Source of the DNA: Auricularia sp. M13
Lineage: Eukaryota; Basidiomycota; Agaricomycetes; Auriculariales; Auriculariaceae
DNA length: 64,000 nt
NCBI GenBank assembly: GCA_037042915.1
Contig: CM073193.1
Coordinates: forward strand, 1,798,001-1,862,000
Direction of reading: 5' to 3'
Shown here: piece after piece, positions 42,989 through 56,073 of the stretch
Position numbering within the stretch: position 1 is the stretch's first letter
Layout of the letters: the number at the start of each line of letters is the position of its first letter
Program-made: the position numbers and the translations under genes
Notes under the pieces: generated by a model
Seen by the model: only the letters and a program-made list of their open reading frames with translations
Database searches by the model: none
Told to the model about the DNA's origin: nothing

Positions 42989-44344
42989 TCAATTGATTAG
43001 GTCGGCGATGCGCATGACGCCCCTGCGCAATGACGAGCTGCTGGCTGGGGGGCTTGGGCTGGGCGGCAGGACTGGCGCTGCATATGGGTCGACACAAGCC
43101 TGTGGGACATGGTGCAGCATTGGCATCGGGGCGGGCGCCTGGTACCCGTACGGCAGCTGCGGCGTGGCGAGCGCTGGCAGTATACGGGGTGTATAATGGT
43201 GTGCGGGCAGCGGTGAGAACGAGCCCTGCCTGTAGACCTGGGACGACGACGCGGCTGACAACCCGCTCCCAGAGCGGCTGCGCGAGGCCCACGTCGCAAC
43301 CGTGTGACCCGGCATGGGCACGTATCGGCCAGCATCGAGGGGCTGCGTCAGGACCGTCGCATATGCTCCACTGGCAGGGGAAGCGGGGTAGTCAGCCGTC
43401 TGGCTTGGCATCGAAGAGCTCTGCGACGACACCAACGCCGACGAGGTGCTCCCAGAGCGGCTGCGCGTGTCCCACTTGTCAAGCGCGGGGATTGAAGTAG
43501 ACAACTGCCAGCCGGCGGCATCGCGGACGTCCATGGCGACGCAGGGGCGGCCCAGTGCTGCGAGGTTGGGCTCTGCGCCGCGAGCTCGCCTCAGGAGGGC
43601 TGCCATCATCCCGGCCCATGCAAGAGCCGCCTGATAACGGTCGTCACGTCCTGGGACGTGCCAGTCGTCGTCGTTGTGCATCGTGGCCTCTGCGGGTGCG
43701 CTTTTGGCTGAAGGCGATGATGGTTGCTGCGACCTGTCGGACGAGCCGCCCGCGCTGGTCTTGTCGCAATCCTTCTCCTTGCGAAGGCGCGCACCAGCTG
43801 GCAAGGGCTTAACCATCCACCAGTTCCCTTTCCCTGCGGGGTCTCTATCAGCGCGGTCCACATTTGTAAGGCCGAAAGGTATGCTTACCTTTATAGCCAG
43901 GCGGCCTGTAAACATTCACGAAATCCAACCGGCTGCTCAACGTGTGCCGTACCTTGTCCTGCATGGAAATGGCTGTCAGAACTACAGACGCGCATGACAG
44001 GGAAGACTGCTCACCCTCCATTTCTTACCGTCCCCGACCCTGTACCCGGGGTAGCGTTCTGCATGCACCTCGCAGATTTCTCCGTAACACAGTCGTCCGT
44101 GCGAGGAGCTGTTGATTGCACAACGAATCTGGATGGGTACCGAGATGATGATCGGGTTTCCTTGAGCGTCGCATACCGCCGCGCCGCTCTCTCGCGCGTG
44201 CCGTTCGACTATTTCAAACGTGATATCGTATTCACGATTGTATTTCATGGCGAAAGGGATTAGACGAGAGAAAGATGGTTTGTCGCTGCTTGAAATAGTG
44301 GTCGGGCTGTTGCAAGGTGGGGGTGGGAATGGGGAGAAGGGCAT
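42989..44344 (-). CDS. divergent forkhead-domain transcription factor
   Basis: Three exons, 44344-44015, 43958-43889 and 43842-42989, give about 417 residues. The forkhead core is recognisable across both introns: 'DKPSFSRLI', 'AINSSSHGRLCYGEICEV', 'GKKWRDKVRHTLSSRLDF', 'VYRPPGY' and 'DPAGKGNWWMVKPLP'. 'VRHTLS' corresponds to the DNA-recognition helix. Between the first strand and 'AINSS' about 45 extra residues are predicted. They may be a real insertion or contain an unrecognised in-frame intron (a 48-nt GTATGC..CCAG stretch exists there). The C-terminal 270 residues are disordered, rich in Ser, Pro and Ala, with two similar segments, 'WDTRSRSGSTSSA' and 'WASRSRSGSGLSA'. Probably nuclear. 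Confidence 0.72.
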
Positions 44345-47300
44345 GTTTGCGGGCGGAATTATATCCTAGACCAGACTGCTGAGCTCATCACACCACAAGG
44401 GTGTCCACCACAAGCTGGCCCAATCATTTTCATCACGCGCTATCAATGCACACTCGTTGTACTTTCGGATTCTCAGTCTCAGATCGATCCCAGGGACCAC
44501 ACCTCCACCGTGGTTCTTCGCAAATTGACAGCTTCACCCGATTCGAACGTCAGGCACGTTCTCCGTAGAAACCGCCTGGAAATAGAGCACACGAATTTGC
44601 ATCGGAAATGCAAACTCGGAATATGGCGCAGCGCCCTCGTGCTACCCTCGTGCTGTGGTATGCTTTGCTCACACCAATCTGGGCGCGCGTCGAACAATAC
44701 TGACCACCACGTTAAGCACACGTGAAGCCCGCCGTGTGACAGATGGAGAATTTTCACTGAGATAGCGCAGCTCCCGCGGAAGGCCCACTTTTGAGGGCAC
44801 ACATACTTAGCTTCAGACATCAGGTGGTATCGCAGCGAGCGCACTCGCAATTGGGGGCATGACCATTTAAGGCAGGCCTCTGGAATTACGCCTGCCATCG
44901 ATAACCGTAGACCTAGTTCCCTTCCGTCAGACTGTTTTCTCCATGTCACCATCAGTATTTTTTGAGGCAGTGGGTCTTATGCGACGAGGGCGGAGGATCG
45001 GATATCATGCAATGACACCCGGGTACACAGATAGAGGAACATATCACGATTATTGTCGCTCATCCATCCTCGCCGGCGCCGCTTGGTGCCCCTTAGGGGA
45101 AGCTCTCGGGCTGACCGGCGCAAACAAGCATGTCCTTAGTGGATGGATGCATACGCCTCTAAACCTGCACTCAAGGAGGCCGCCGTAGAGCGAGGACACA
45201 GACTGAGAAGCCGGCCTGATTCTGCGCTCTGTGGCTCAACCGAGCTCAGCGGCGCAGATGGTCGGGCTGGCAGAGCTGCAGCTGTGGGCTCATACTCCAT
45301 GAGTTCATCCTGGTTGAGCACAATAATATGCTTCCCAGTAAGGAGTCCCTAGAGAGACTGATGCCGCCATACTTTCACGTCGCCGGGCACGCCCGGAGAT
45401 GGTTGAGCTGAGCAGGAGGAAAGTGAGCGGCGCCTCGGAATCAAATCACTTCGGCTTCCTGTTCCGGACATTCGACGTCGTATTTCTTCCCTATCCGCAA
45501 GCATAGACAGATTCTTGAGTAGGGATATTTAAATATTATGGTTTCTTAGAGCATGTCTTTATTCCTCGTTCTGTCCATAAATCTATATACCAGTGGCTAC
45601 CCGAATAAGACCGGGATCACTCTGAGGGAACGAGGGACAAATATGCATTTATTATGACCCTTGAACTAATCTGTGGCATGGTGCATGAAGAGAGACACGC
45701 TCAATAAGCCCAGAATCGACAACTACACGTTGTTCGCGCTCGTTCACGTGTTCATCAGACATCTGCAGATCCCTTCCCACAGGCCTCCTGCCTGTTCAGA
45801 ACTTCCTCACCTGGTCAAAGTGCGCTCAAAGCGGCGTGCAAGGATAAAATCAGGTATCAGAATCTTGGCGATATGCGCATCGATAACGGGGCTAGTGTCT
45901 CACTGGAGGCATGTCACATTGTCAACGACGTCTTGCGTTTTGCCGGCGGCCTTGCAGAGCGTCGAAAGGCTTCTTGCAGGTAGTACCCCGCCTCGCTTGG
46001 CGCCTAGAGGTGAGATACTTTCTTGATATGAGAATTCTGTTCTGCACGGTTGAACGTCGTTCGTGACACCAATACCGGTTTCATGCGATGCCGAGCGGCG
46101 AGTGCATCACATTGCAGCTAGGCATCCGGCGAGCCTCGCCGCGAGTGTAAGCAAAGCTCGCCAGATGGGAGCCTCAGGATCGTAGGCGCGACATTGGCTT
46201 CTTGCAGCTTGGTACGGTCCTGACCAGTCATTAGTGACCGATTGCTCCTGCTTTTTCAAGTCGCGATCGCGTTGCCGACTGAGACTCTGAGAGTCATCAG
46301 AGCACTGGGAACGAGCGCGGCGCTCCGTATGTTCTTGTCCTCTGCGAGATTGTCGAGAGTTTCGTCGGTCCGGAGAGGGGGAAGGATGCTCGATGCTTCT
46401 GGTTCAGTGTAGCATTACAGCAGATATCTCTCCGTGTACGTCTTCTGGGAGCACCGCCGCGCAGGACGTGCGATGAAGGCGCGACTCGGAGACGTCGACC
46501 TATAGCAGCTCCAGCACCTCATGCCACCAAGCAAATCCATCAGCATTCACACAGTACGGTCATGCAGTGCGGCTTTATCTTGGACCGTTTTGATCTGGAA
46601 GCTGCATCCTGGACGTCCTAAGACTCTTAACCAAGGTTGATAATCGTTTGGCGTGCGTCTGAGACAGCCCGATAATTCCTGGAACGCGGTGTACATCAGC
46701 TCATTAAGTCCCCTGGGTTTATGTCAACTTACCTACATACAATACACCGCCAAAACCGGAGGATATGCCAGCGGGCCCCTGGTGATTTGTTTCCCGTCTG
46801 CATCAAGCAATCGGCCAAGCAGAGAGCAGCAGCGCCTGGGGCATGCTGGACAATTGAGATCAGCATACACAATCTACAGTTTGAGAAACCCACGCTCACC
46901 TAGGTATTGGTGCCAGCTTGCGCGCCGCAGGTTGTCGTTGTTCTCTGGTTCATCAGACAGTCAAAGTCTGCGAAGGAGAGCCGGTGCCGAGCGGTAGAAG
47001 CTGGACGCCTTGACGGTGACGGAAGGCACCGCGAAGGCAGCTGGCAGCTGTCAATCCACGCGCGTTGTTTCCCAAGCTGAGAAGCCGAAGCCTGCGCGCG
47101 GTCTCAGTCTGCCAGCAGCAGCACAAACAGTGCCAGAAAGAACAGAAAAGGCACGTGCGGAGGCGTGCGAAAGTTGAAAACGGTCAGGCCCCGTTTGGGA
47201 TGTCGCGCAGCGGCCGTTATCTTTGTCAGGTCAGGTCAGTAATGCGCTGACGGTGGGAAATGTCGGGCAGACTCACCGCCTCAGAGATGTACTGTACATC

Positions 47301-48099
47301 CCACGGGATGACCCTCGCATTCACGGTCGCACGCGGACTCAACCTCGAAGAACCTGCGAAGCAGATCTACCGTGGACCGTGCTGCCTGCCCCTGCGCCTT
47401 CGACGGCAACAATGAACAATCCAAGGCTCGTGGGAGTAGACGGCGCGCGGCGTGCGGGACTGTGTTATTGTTACTGCGACGCTGAAGCTGGCAGGGGTCG
47501 GGCAAAACTTTGCGCGAGTATGCCCCAAGCATTCCCTGAGATAACCTCGGCGCCGTTTGGACGGCCGGCGGCCAACGATGAGCTTCAACATGCTGCCGCC
47601 AGAGCGTTGGTTGGTGGCAAGGGGCGGGCGGCCAACTGGGTAATGGGGTGGCAAAGACAATGCCGGCGCAATGTGATAGGTGAAGAAGGGCGCAGGAAGG
47701 CCGGTCGCTCAGCCGGTTATCGAGCGTGGACGCCGATATTGATGGATAATCTTAAATGCTACGGCTTGGGCGAAGGTGGGTTGCAAGGCGCAGGCGCTGG
47801 CCTCGGGATGAGAGGTTCACACTGCCAGTGAGATGCTGGCGCGGTATGTTGAAGCATTACGAAGTCCGGTTGGGCGCGGATGCCCGAAGTCACGCAAGTA
47901 TCTTGCCATGGCGAGCAGTGTTAAAGTCGAAGTCCATGTTGTATACTACATTGATCAAGTGAAGAGACACATATCGACAGCGTATGTGATGAGGGGCTGA
48001 CTATATATACATAAGTAACAGCGCTCGGCGGCACGTTCTAGCCCGAGCGTCGGCATTGAGTGAGCGGCTCGAGTTCTTGGTACGCAAGAGCCCGCAGGT
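44345..48099. other. gene-poor stretch
   Basis: About 3.75 kb without a supported gene. Frames of up to 202 codons (47223-47831, +) lack motifs and homopolymer-free codon patterns typical of the real genes here. Includes the forkhead promoter at its left. Confidence 0.4.
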
Positions 48100-49384
48100 T
48101 CACTGGAGCGCAAAGCCCGTGAGTTTGCCGTTCCACATCCACCAGATCATCTCATGCTCCTCGGAATCGTCCTGATTCACCGCATCGTCGGAAGCGGCAG
48201 CCGCAGGGACCGCGGTATTGCAGCGCACGCGCACGCCGTCCTTGCGTTGGGCGAGGTGCGCGTCCAGAACGCGTTGGAAGCGCGGTTGGGCAACCCACTC
48301 GGGATGCGCAAAGCAGCGCGGAGCCCGCAGGAGGACGTGAGTGTTGGTCGGTCCTGCACGAGGTTAGTGAAGGAAAAAAAAAAATCATACGCGAGACGAG
48401 AAAGAGAACGTACCCATTTCCGTGCAGAACGAGTCGACAGAGCTGATCGTGCGCGACAGCATGCGCTCGGCCTGGACGAACGCCGTTTCCTGCGCAGCCG
48501 CGTCGGCTCGCGCCTGCGCCTGCGCGTCGTCGTCGCCTTCATCTTGCTCTTCGTCCGAGGAGTCGTCGTCGACGTCCTCGTCTTCGCCAAAAGCCGGGAG
48601 CTCGTCCTCGTAGTAGAATTCCTCCGGCTCTAGCTCCTCGTCGTCTTCGCTATGTTCGTCCCGGTCGGCTTCACCTGTCCCATCGTCTTCTCGACCGTAG
48701 GCCTTCACTTCGAATCCATCGATTTCGACGACGACGCGCGAGCGGGCAGTGGCGATCGTCTGGCCGAGCGCTAGCATCACATGCGCCTTTGCAGTCGACC
48801 GTGGTGGAGGGTAGCGGACGGCGTTCCGAGCAAACGCACGAGAGAGGGCGTCGAAGGTGGTGTGTAGGTGGCACACGAGCAAATCGTACACGTCCAGCAA
48901 CTGCAAATGCCGCAACCATTAGACTTCTGTACGGCGCTGTGCAGGGAAATTTTTATCGCACCTCAAGCAGCTTCTTGGATGATTTCGATGGGACCTGCAA
49001 TTGTAAAATGGTGTCAAAAAGGCTTTATAATAAGTCATTTAGAAATGAATTGACTGACTGCGTCGGGGTCGATGCGCGCTGCTAACTTAGCCAGCTGTCC
49101 GACAGGACTACAGCGAATGAGCTCGTTATCCCAGGATTTTGTCAAACACCTTACTGTGGAATTTGATCTTTCAGAAAGAGCACGTGACCCAGAGTACAGA
49201 GGGTAAGGCGTGCAGCCATAGTAGGATTGATGGTGTCGCCATCGATGGCGGCAGTGGGCAGTTCTGGCACGGCTAACTTGGCCTTTGCGGACACAGCTGA
49301 CTTTTTGGGCGACACCGGGGGCGACGTCGGTGGCGTAGACTCGGGTGTTGCGCGTGACGACGACGACGCGGAAGACAGGGTCAT
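48100..49384 (-). CDS. conserved agaricomycete protein, function unknown
   Basis: Five exons, 49384-49155, 49107-49059, 48994-48962, 48900-48414 and 48353-48100, give 350 residues with all phases matching. A Ser/Pro/Thr-rich start leads to a conserved helical block: 'LTLCTLGHVLFLKDQIPHPV', 'KSSKKLLELLDVYDLLVCHL', 'TTFDALSRAF' and 'VMLALGQTIATARSRVVVEI'. A strongly acidic stretch of Asp and Glu follows (about residues 175-235), then a tail ending 'EHEMIWWMWNGKLTGFALQ'. I recall similar uncharacterised proteins in mushrooms but know no function, and I see no catalytic motif, signal peptide or membrane segment. A poly(T) tract in intron 4 is non-coding. Confidence 0.78.
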
Positions 49385-50811
49385 GCTCGCGTGCGCGGCT
49401 GTGGTGACGCAGCGCGGAAGGAAGAGGTGCGGAACAGGTTTCGAGGTCCGCCACGCGCGTTAACTTCCGGACTTCCAGCACGTGCTCCCAGCCAGTTCAT
49501 TCTGCAACGCTACTCATGCTCAAATCTCGCCGCAGACTGGGAAATAATTACTCTAGGATCCGCTGGGCGCTCGTCTCTGTGCCTTCCAGATTTTTACTGT
49601 CCACGTCTACCAGGCTCATCCAGGCGGATCCAGGCTCCCAGTTGTGCTCGACGATCGCCTTCAACGAGCTATCTCCTTTCCCTGGGAGTGGTCCATACGC
49701 GGTGGAGATCTACTCGGGCGATTGCGCTGCCTCGGTGCTCCTTGGCTATAGCGGTACATAGGTGCCGCGCGAAGGTCTGAAGCCTGATCGCTGCCGCGGA
49801 ACGTCCCACGATCGTCGAGGACTGCTTCCTCGCGAGTGCTTCTTTGGGGAAGCAGCACTGGCGACACTCGTGGAAAATACCTGCGGCAGGACTGCTGCCT
49901 CGCCCGAGCTTCATCGCCATCCTTCGTCTTCGTCAGCGCCGAAATGACTGGCATGACAGTGCATGCTTCGTTTGACGCCTTGAATCCATGCCGACTCCTT
50001 GACATAACCCCCGGGAGCCCGTGCTGTGATCAGGCCACTATGTCAACTGTACCGGTCTCCGCAGCTCAGCTGTTCCATTGCTAGTGGTGCACTTCTCGAA
50101 CTGAATCCTCGCCGGGACGCCGTCTCATATTGCGAAGCCCAGCGGTGCCTTGCGCAGGCCAAATCTTGCAAGGATCATGCTGCTCTGAGATTCGGTGAGC
50201 AACATGTACCTGATGATCGGATCGCCCAGCCCGGCCATTCAGGAGATCGTGCTCCACTGGTACGGTCAACCACCGTCCCCACGTTTAGCACAAGTCCCTC
50301 GTCGCCCGCTCATCTGCGGTCTAACACTGGAAGCGCGAGGGCGTGCTCACGGTGGTCTCGGGCATGCGCAGTGCCAGAGGATTGAATTCAGAACTGATCA
50401 ATGCAACGTCCATCGTGACGCGCACTCAGGCTGGCAGCCCTGCCACTTCCAGCTCGCAGACCCGACCAAACCCGGCTCCAACCTCAATGCACACCCACAC
50501 ATGTACCCAAGTGCGCACAGCAGCGTGCTCGTCCCTGCAGATCGCACAGCTGCGGTGCCCAGCCGCGACCTTGGCCGTTCGTCCTCGCTGAATCAGGGAC
50601 GTCCCGCGGTCCGCCGTTATCGATCGAGGACCGAGCAGCGGAACCCCTCGTCTTCACTACTCGAGGCCGGCGCCAAGGCACGCAGACGACGACTTTAAAT
50701 CCTACAGGCATCGTGCGCCATGTGCTCTTTATCCGAGGCGTCGACCTGCGCTCCGAGTCACGGTCCCCTGACACGCGCACTCCCGCCCCGCTCACCCACG
50801 CGCCCGCGCTC
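49385..50811. other. divergent upstream region
   Basis: Between the starts of the conserved gene (-) and the polysaccharide lyase (+). Frames present are overlapping and motif-free. A TTTAAAT near 50693 may be part of the lyase promoter. Confidence 0.4.
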
Positions 50812-51766
50812 ATGAAGCTTGCGCTCGCGTTCCTACTCCTTGCGGCGGCGCTACCCAGCGCCTTCTCCAAGCTCCTCGTCAATTACACGGGCGGCCAGCC
50901 AGTAGAGGATCTGGGCATCGTCGAGCTGGAGGCTCAGGAATTGGGCGAGACGCTCTCCATCGCCGCTGCGGGTGACGAGGCGTACATCCGCCCGGAGTTC
51001 GACGACAAGACGAACAGATCGGCGCTGCACTTTCACCGCGACCCGCATCACCGGCGCGCGGAGGTGCGCGCGCTCGCCGGGGAGATCGAGCCCAATAAGA
51101 CGTACTACATCGGGTACACCCTGCGCGTGCCCAAGATGCGCGACCACCTTGTGCTGTTCCAGTGGTAAGCCTTCCGGCGGCCATCAAGTTTTTTCTTTGA
51201 TGCATTTCTCGAGTGTTACTCACGCTCACTGCAGGAAGAAACTTGACAAGTTCGCAGCGCCGCGGCAGAACATCCCCATCCACCTCTTCTTCTCCGACAC
51301 CGACCAGCTCGCTCTGGAGTACACCACGCCCGGTTCCACGGGGTCGAATCGTACGACATACTGGGCCGGCAACTTTTCCACGGGGCACAACGCGTCCTAC
51401 ATCCACCATCTAGGGCTGGCGATTAACACGAACATCGACGGAACGGGCTGGGCGGAGCTCTTCGTCGACGGCAAGGCGCAGGTGCGGCTTGAGGGCGCCA
51501 GCCTCTTCACAGGCACAACGTTCCCCAAGTTCGGCATCTATCGCGCCGAGGCGAGCGCGGACCGTGTGGCGGCTGGCGCGGAGTACGAGTTCGATTCGTT
51601 CGTGTACCAGGTGCAGATTGGCGATGGTGGATGGCACGAAGTCGCTGAGTCTGCTGGGCTCAGCGATGAGGTCCTCTCCCTGCTTGATGCAATGTCGCCG
51701 CCTGAGTTATCGTCCTCGTCGCGCCAGCGGAAGGGGGGAACTGCGAGATGGAGTGTTGTTGTGTAG
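50812..51766 (+). CDS. secreted polysaccharide lyase-like protein (PL20/Polysacc_lyase type)
   Basis: Two exons, 50812-51164 and 51235-51766, encode 294 residues. A signal peptide is clear: 'MKLALAFLLLAAALPSAFS'. The mature part has a beta-jelly-roll pattern seen in glucuronan lyase-like enzymes: 'RRAEVRALAGEI', 'YYIGYTLRVP', 'DHLVLFQWKKL', 'NIPIHLFFSDTDQLALEY', 'INTNIDGTGWAELFVDGKAQ' and 'FPKFGIYRAEA'. Several N-glycosylation sites (NYT, NKT, NRT, NFS, NAS) agree with secretion. The start at 50812 is preferred over an upstream in-frame start because it opens directly with the signal peptide. The expected reaction is beta-elimination of uronic acid polymers, but substrate and catalytic residues were not established. 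Confidence 0.8.
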
Positions 51767-54700
51767 TCTATCCTTATCAAACCTTCGTTGTCGTGGTTTC
51801 GCTGCATTTAGCATACTTTTTTCCCCCTCCCTTACAACATTTACAGTACTTACTTTACATTCCTGTATATATTTTCATGTAGACTTTAGACAAGCTCCAA
51901 TGCTGCCAAATCTTACCTTTGTTGGAATTCTGCCATCAGTGTTTTGTTGTCAGTTCTTCAATTCCTTATACAGTAATTCACAATGGCATGCGAACGAACA
52001 TTGTCGACTGAGAACATCCAACGACTACATTTAGAACATTTCACCAGTAACAGGATGCAGATCTTGGTCGCGTCAGGGATGACGCTTGCCTGGGCGCCTC
52101 GATGAGGCCAGAGTGTGAATCAAAGCGATGCGCCGGCGCCTGTTCCGAGCAGATCCCAATGATCTGCGAGATCCTTGGACACTTTCGGACGCTCAAAAAC
52201 TGTCACCGGGACCAACCGTCCACATCTGCACACCTTGCTCTGGCCTCCTGCGTCGCGCAATCGCGTTTCCACGCGCCTTGTGGCAGCCTGCGTGCGTCCA
52301 TTCACTGGGCGCGGCGCCCGTCAGACCTTGCAATTGACGCCTCTGGAGAGCCCCGGACAGGATTACAGTACACCCGTGCAAGCCTCACCATTCACGCCAT
52401 CCACGTGGCGCAAGCAACGTCCACATGCATTCTTTCACCTTGCAATTGGAATGCAAAACCTAGTCGACTCTTTAGGCTGCGGCGTTGCCCAGGATTCTAA
52501 ACTGAGGCAGCCCTGTCCAGCTCACGGCTATCGCGCTTGGCGGGCATCATGGCCGCCTTCAGACGCTCTTCTAGGTCGCAGAGCCCTATCGGATCTTTTT
52601 CTCGCGCATGGTGGCGAGGCGCCAACCGCACGAGTCTACAACCGTCCACCTTTGCGCGAATAAGCGCAGCCACCGCCGTCTGTCCACTCAGGGATGCGAC
52701 GTCTCTATGCAGCTGCCATGGCATCATCTAGATTGCTACAGGCCTGCTAACGCACTCGCCCAGTTCCGCATTAGGACCTGGCCGCGAATCAACCGCGGCG
52801 CCAGCGCTTGCGCCACTGTCGGCGCCCGACTTCTGGTCATGTGCACTTGAATGCGCGTCGGCGCCGCTGTCCTAAGGAATTCCTCGGGTTCTATCACGCG
52901 TCGGCCAGCTGGGCGGCACATCGGAGCGTCCTTGTCCTTGGTTAACTCTGAGATCTCGCGTCCCGAAAAGGAGTTTCGCCTGTCCTGTAGGAGCGCGTCT
53001 ATATCAACATGCGGCAGCCCGTGTTCTCTCTGTCTGCGATACTCTAAGAGTGGCTCCGTGTGTACGTGCGCAATGGCGACATTTTCATGCTGTCGAGGAG
53101 CCTGTCATATGTTTCTACCGCCGGCTTGCTGTTTGCCCACTTTCCCGCCGAGCGAGCTGTGTTTGCGGAAAGGACTCGTGCTTTGACGTATCTATATTCT
53201 CATGACCCTGCTTCGAACTTGCAGCATCAGTTTCATCCTGGGGCGAGCTTATCTGCAGCTGGTTTCATGTACGCGTTGCCCAACATGGTGGCAATCTTCG
53301 TCAATAACCATCACAAGGTTATTCCGCGTCTTGCCACTTCGGCTTGACCACACCAGTAATGGAGGGACGACTTTCGACGTCCCTTGGTGATGTGCCGTAT
53401 GCCCTGGCGCTGGCAAGATAGTGGTGCTTGTCCCGCACGGACAGAAGACCGTCATCGAAACGATAATAGCCAATGGCATTGTCATCTCTACGAGTGGAGG
53501 GCCGCGTCCTATGTGCTCAGTTGGCTCTCGTGCGGCTCCCTTCAATGCATAGGCAATATAGATTGCGCTCGCAGTCGACGCAATCGAGCGCTCCCGTGTG
53601 AAGGGTCATTACTATGGTCGTGACGTTGCACCAGCTTTGTCAACACGGGCAGCTCCGTGTCACGCACGCGTTACTTGGCTGCTTGGACCTCCCGATTCTC
53701 CCAGAGTGTGTCCGCAGTTACACAAGCCATCATTCCAGTGGGATCCAAGCGAACCGCGCTACGACCATCGCGAACGGGATCGACTGCATCTTGCACGCTC
53801 CCCGGTATGTACGGTGTACAGTATTGTACACCGTTAGCCGGGCTCTCTTGCTAAGCGGCACGCCGGGTCCAGCTGCAGCTTCAGGCTGTGAACGGCCTCG
53901 GGGCCCAGGCGGCCTACCGGGGTTCCCGCATACATCACACAGACGGGACGCTCGCTGCGCGTGAACGTACCATTGCGCCGGATATCTGTCAGGCGTACCT
54001 TACCTCACGAGAAGCCCACAGGAGGAACCAGGGCGCTTTTCCACGGTCGTTCACGCTCACGAACGGGCCCCTACTCCCGACCGTGTCGCGGCCCGGTCGC
54101 CATGCTCATGTGCTGCGCCCCTCTCTTCAGAGTCTCCTTACCGCACGGATCCGGGCCAGGTCTGGGACGCGCCGCAGTGGGACAAACTGATTCGGTGGGG
54201 TACCTGCCTTGCTTCGCTGTCGCGCTGGGGCAAGCAGGGCACGGGACGCCACTCGAATTGGACAGGGGCGCCTGTTGCGTGTGTGTGGGGGGTCATGTTG
54301 TCGTGCTGTGACCATTTTTCTATGTGGAACTTTCGACTTAGGAGCTCCAAAGCGGACATTGCTTATGCGATATGTGCCTTCGCGTCAGTTTCTACCTATC
54401 CGTCTGGACGTCCGTGTAACATTTTTCTCTCTGACAGTCTGTCTTCTTTACTGTGCCCTTTACACCTCATGCCAAACGGGTGCCCCGAAGCTATCATCGA
54501 TGGCAGAATGATAACTACTACATCGCATTCACGGTGCCGAGATGTAGATGTCATTCAGCAGGCCTGGACGAGATGTGTGACGACGTAAATCATGACCATA
54601 TCCAGCTGCGCGATGGGGATGATGATTAGATGCGACGACCAATTCAGAACTCGCCAACAGTAACACAGAGACACAAATCTCATGCGGCTTTCCGGCGATG

Positions 54701-55013
54701 CGATGCTGGGCATCGCAGCAACGCTTGCACGACGGCTGGGAGCGAGCCGTGGACAGCTGTCGCTGTCATCTGGCGACGATGAGGGAAGCAAGTGGTGAAA
54801 CGCAGGGAAGCTGGAAGCTTAGATGAGAAATGAACCCAGGCGCATGTCGACCCGGGACGTGTCGTCTAAGTCGCATACATTGGGCCAGCCCAATCTTGGC
54901 GGCCGGTGGACGCTGAGACCGTGGCCGGCCATGGCGGAGTTATACCATGGCCGTGACGGGCTGAGAGCTCGGGTGCGATTGCGGCGGGCGTGGCTTGGAC
55001 TACAGCTGTCTCC
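51767..55013. other. gene-poor stretch
   Basis: About 3.2 kb without a supported gene. A 95-codon frame at 53060-53347 (+) contains 'FPAERAVF', reminiscent of ABCG transporters, but nothing around it supports that. Confidence 0.4.
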
Positions 55014-56073
55014 ATGCCAGCCTACAAGGCCCTCCTGCTCGACCTTTCGGGCACGATGCACATCGGATCGCGCCCCATCCCTCGCGCCGCGGCGTCCCTT
55101 GGGCGGCTTCGGGCAGCCGGCATCCCGTTCAGGATATGCTCGAACACGACCAAGGATGGCTCAGGCGCGCTGGCAACCAGGCTCCGCGAGATGGGCTTCG
55201 ACATACAGGACAGCGAACTGTTTACAAGCCTGCAAGCGTGCAAGGCGGAATTGTTTGCGCGCAATCTCAAGAGGTCGGCCCTGCTTCCCCATTCAAACAG
55301 CAGCGTCTCGGTTGACTGACGGCTATTCCTGTTTGAACGTCGTCATTGCATGCATGTGCATTCGATGTGAACTGAAATGGCCAGCCCGCTCCTGTTACTT
55401 TCCGATTCAGCGCTGGCCGACTTCGGCGAGTTCAACTGCGGAGACGGCGGTCACGGACACGATTCTGTGGTTCTGGGTCTCGCGCCGTCACGATTGTCCT
55501 ATGGGCACCTCGACCGCGCCTTTCGCGTGCTCGAGGAAGCCAAGGGCGAGGCGCCCTTTCTTGCCACCCATAGAGCGCGGTACGTTCGGACCGAGGACGG
55601 AAGCTTGTCGCTCGGACCTGGCGCATTCATTTCGGCTCTTGAATACGCGTCCGGAGTGCATGCGCACCTGATCGGAAAGCCAAATCGTGCGTTCTTCGAG
55701 CTGGCTCTGAACAGCCTGAGAGAAGAGGGGATCGAGAAGGATGACTGGGAGAGTGTGGCTATCGTGGGCGACGACGTTGAGTCAGATCTTGGCGAGGGAG
55801 CGGTAGAACTGGGGTTGACCAGGATACTTGGTAAGAGCACAGTGGTGGCTGCGCCAATCGTTCGGCTCGGATGTGGCTGAAAAATATTTTGGGGCGCCTT
55901 ACTCAGTCAAGACAGGAAAATACCGCGCGGGGGATGAGAAGCTTGCAATTGGCGTCACATTATACGAATCATTTCCCGCACTTGTAGACGACCTCCTCGG
56001 GCCTGTAAAGATAGACTATAGGATACGGAAAGCACGCGGATTTAAGCGCTGGCGGTCTGGGTTGTTTTGTTGA
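55014..56073 (+). CDS. HAD-superfamily hydrolase, HDHD2-like
   Basis: Three exons, 55014-55273, 55385-55830 and 55907-56073, give 290 residues, all phases consistent. Family motifs: 'ALLLDLSGTMHIG' (motif I), 'FRICSNTTKDG' (motif II), 'FDIQDSELFTSLQACKAEL', 'VVLGLAPSRLSYGHLDRAFR', 'ARYVRTEDGSLSLGPGAF', 'LIGKPNRAFFELAL' (motif III Lys), 'VAIVGDDVESDLGEGAVELG' (motif IV) and 'ILVKTGKYRAGDE'. The second Asp of DxD is Ser, as is usual for HDHD2. Probably a cytosolic phosphatase of unknown substrate. It extends about 30 residues past the usual end ('PALVDDLL'), so the annotated tail may be less conserved. It lies 370 bp before the first zinc-finger gene. Confidence 0.88.

Noticed and set aside
47223-47831. 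202-codon plus-strand frame
   Set aside because: No recognisable features and no conserved splice pattern; probably a chance GC-rich frame.
48365-48385. A-rich run as a possible retroposon tail
   Set aside because: It is the pyrimidine tract of an intron of the conserved gene on the minus strand.
53060-53347. 'FPAERAVF' in a 95-codon frame, reminiscent of ABCG transporters
   Set aside because: Only one short motif; the residues after it do not follow the family and no other transporter segment was found nearby.
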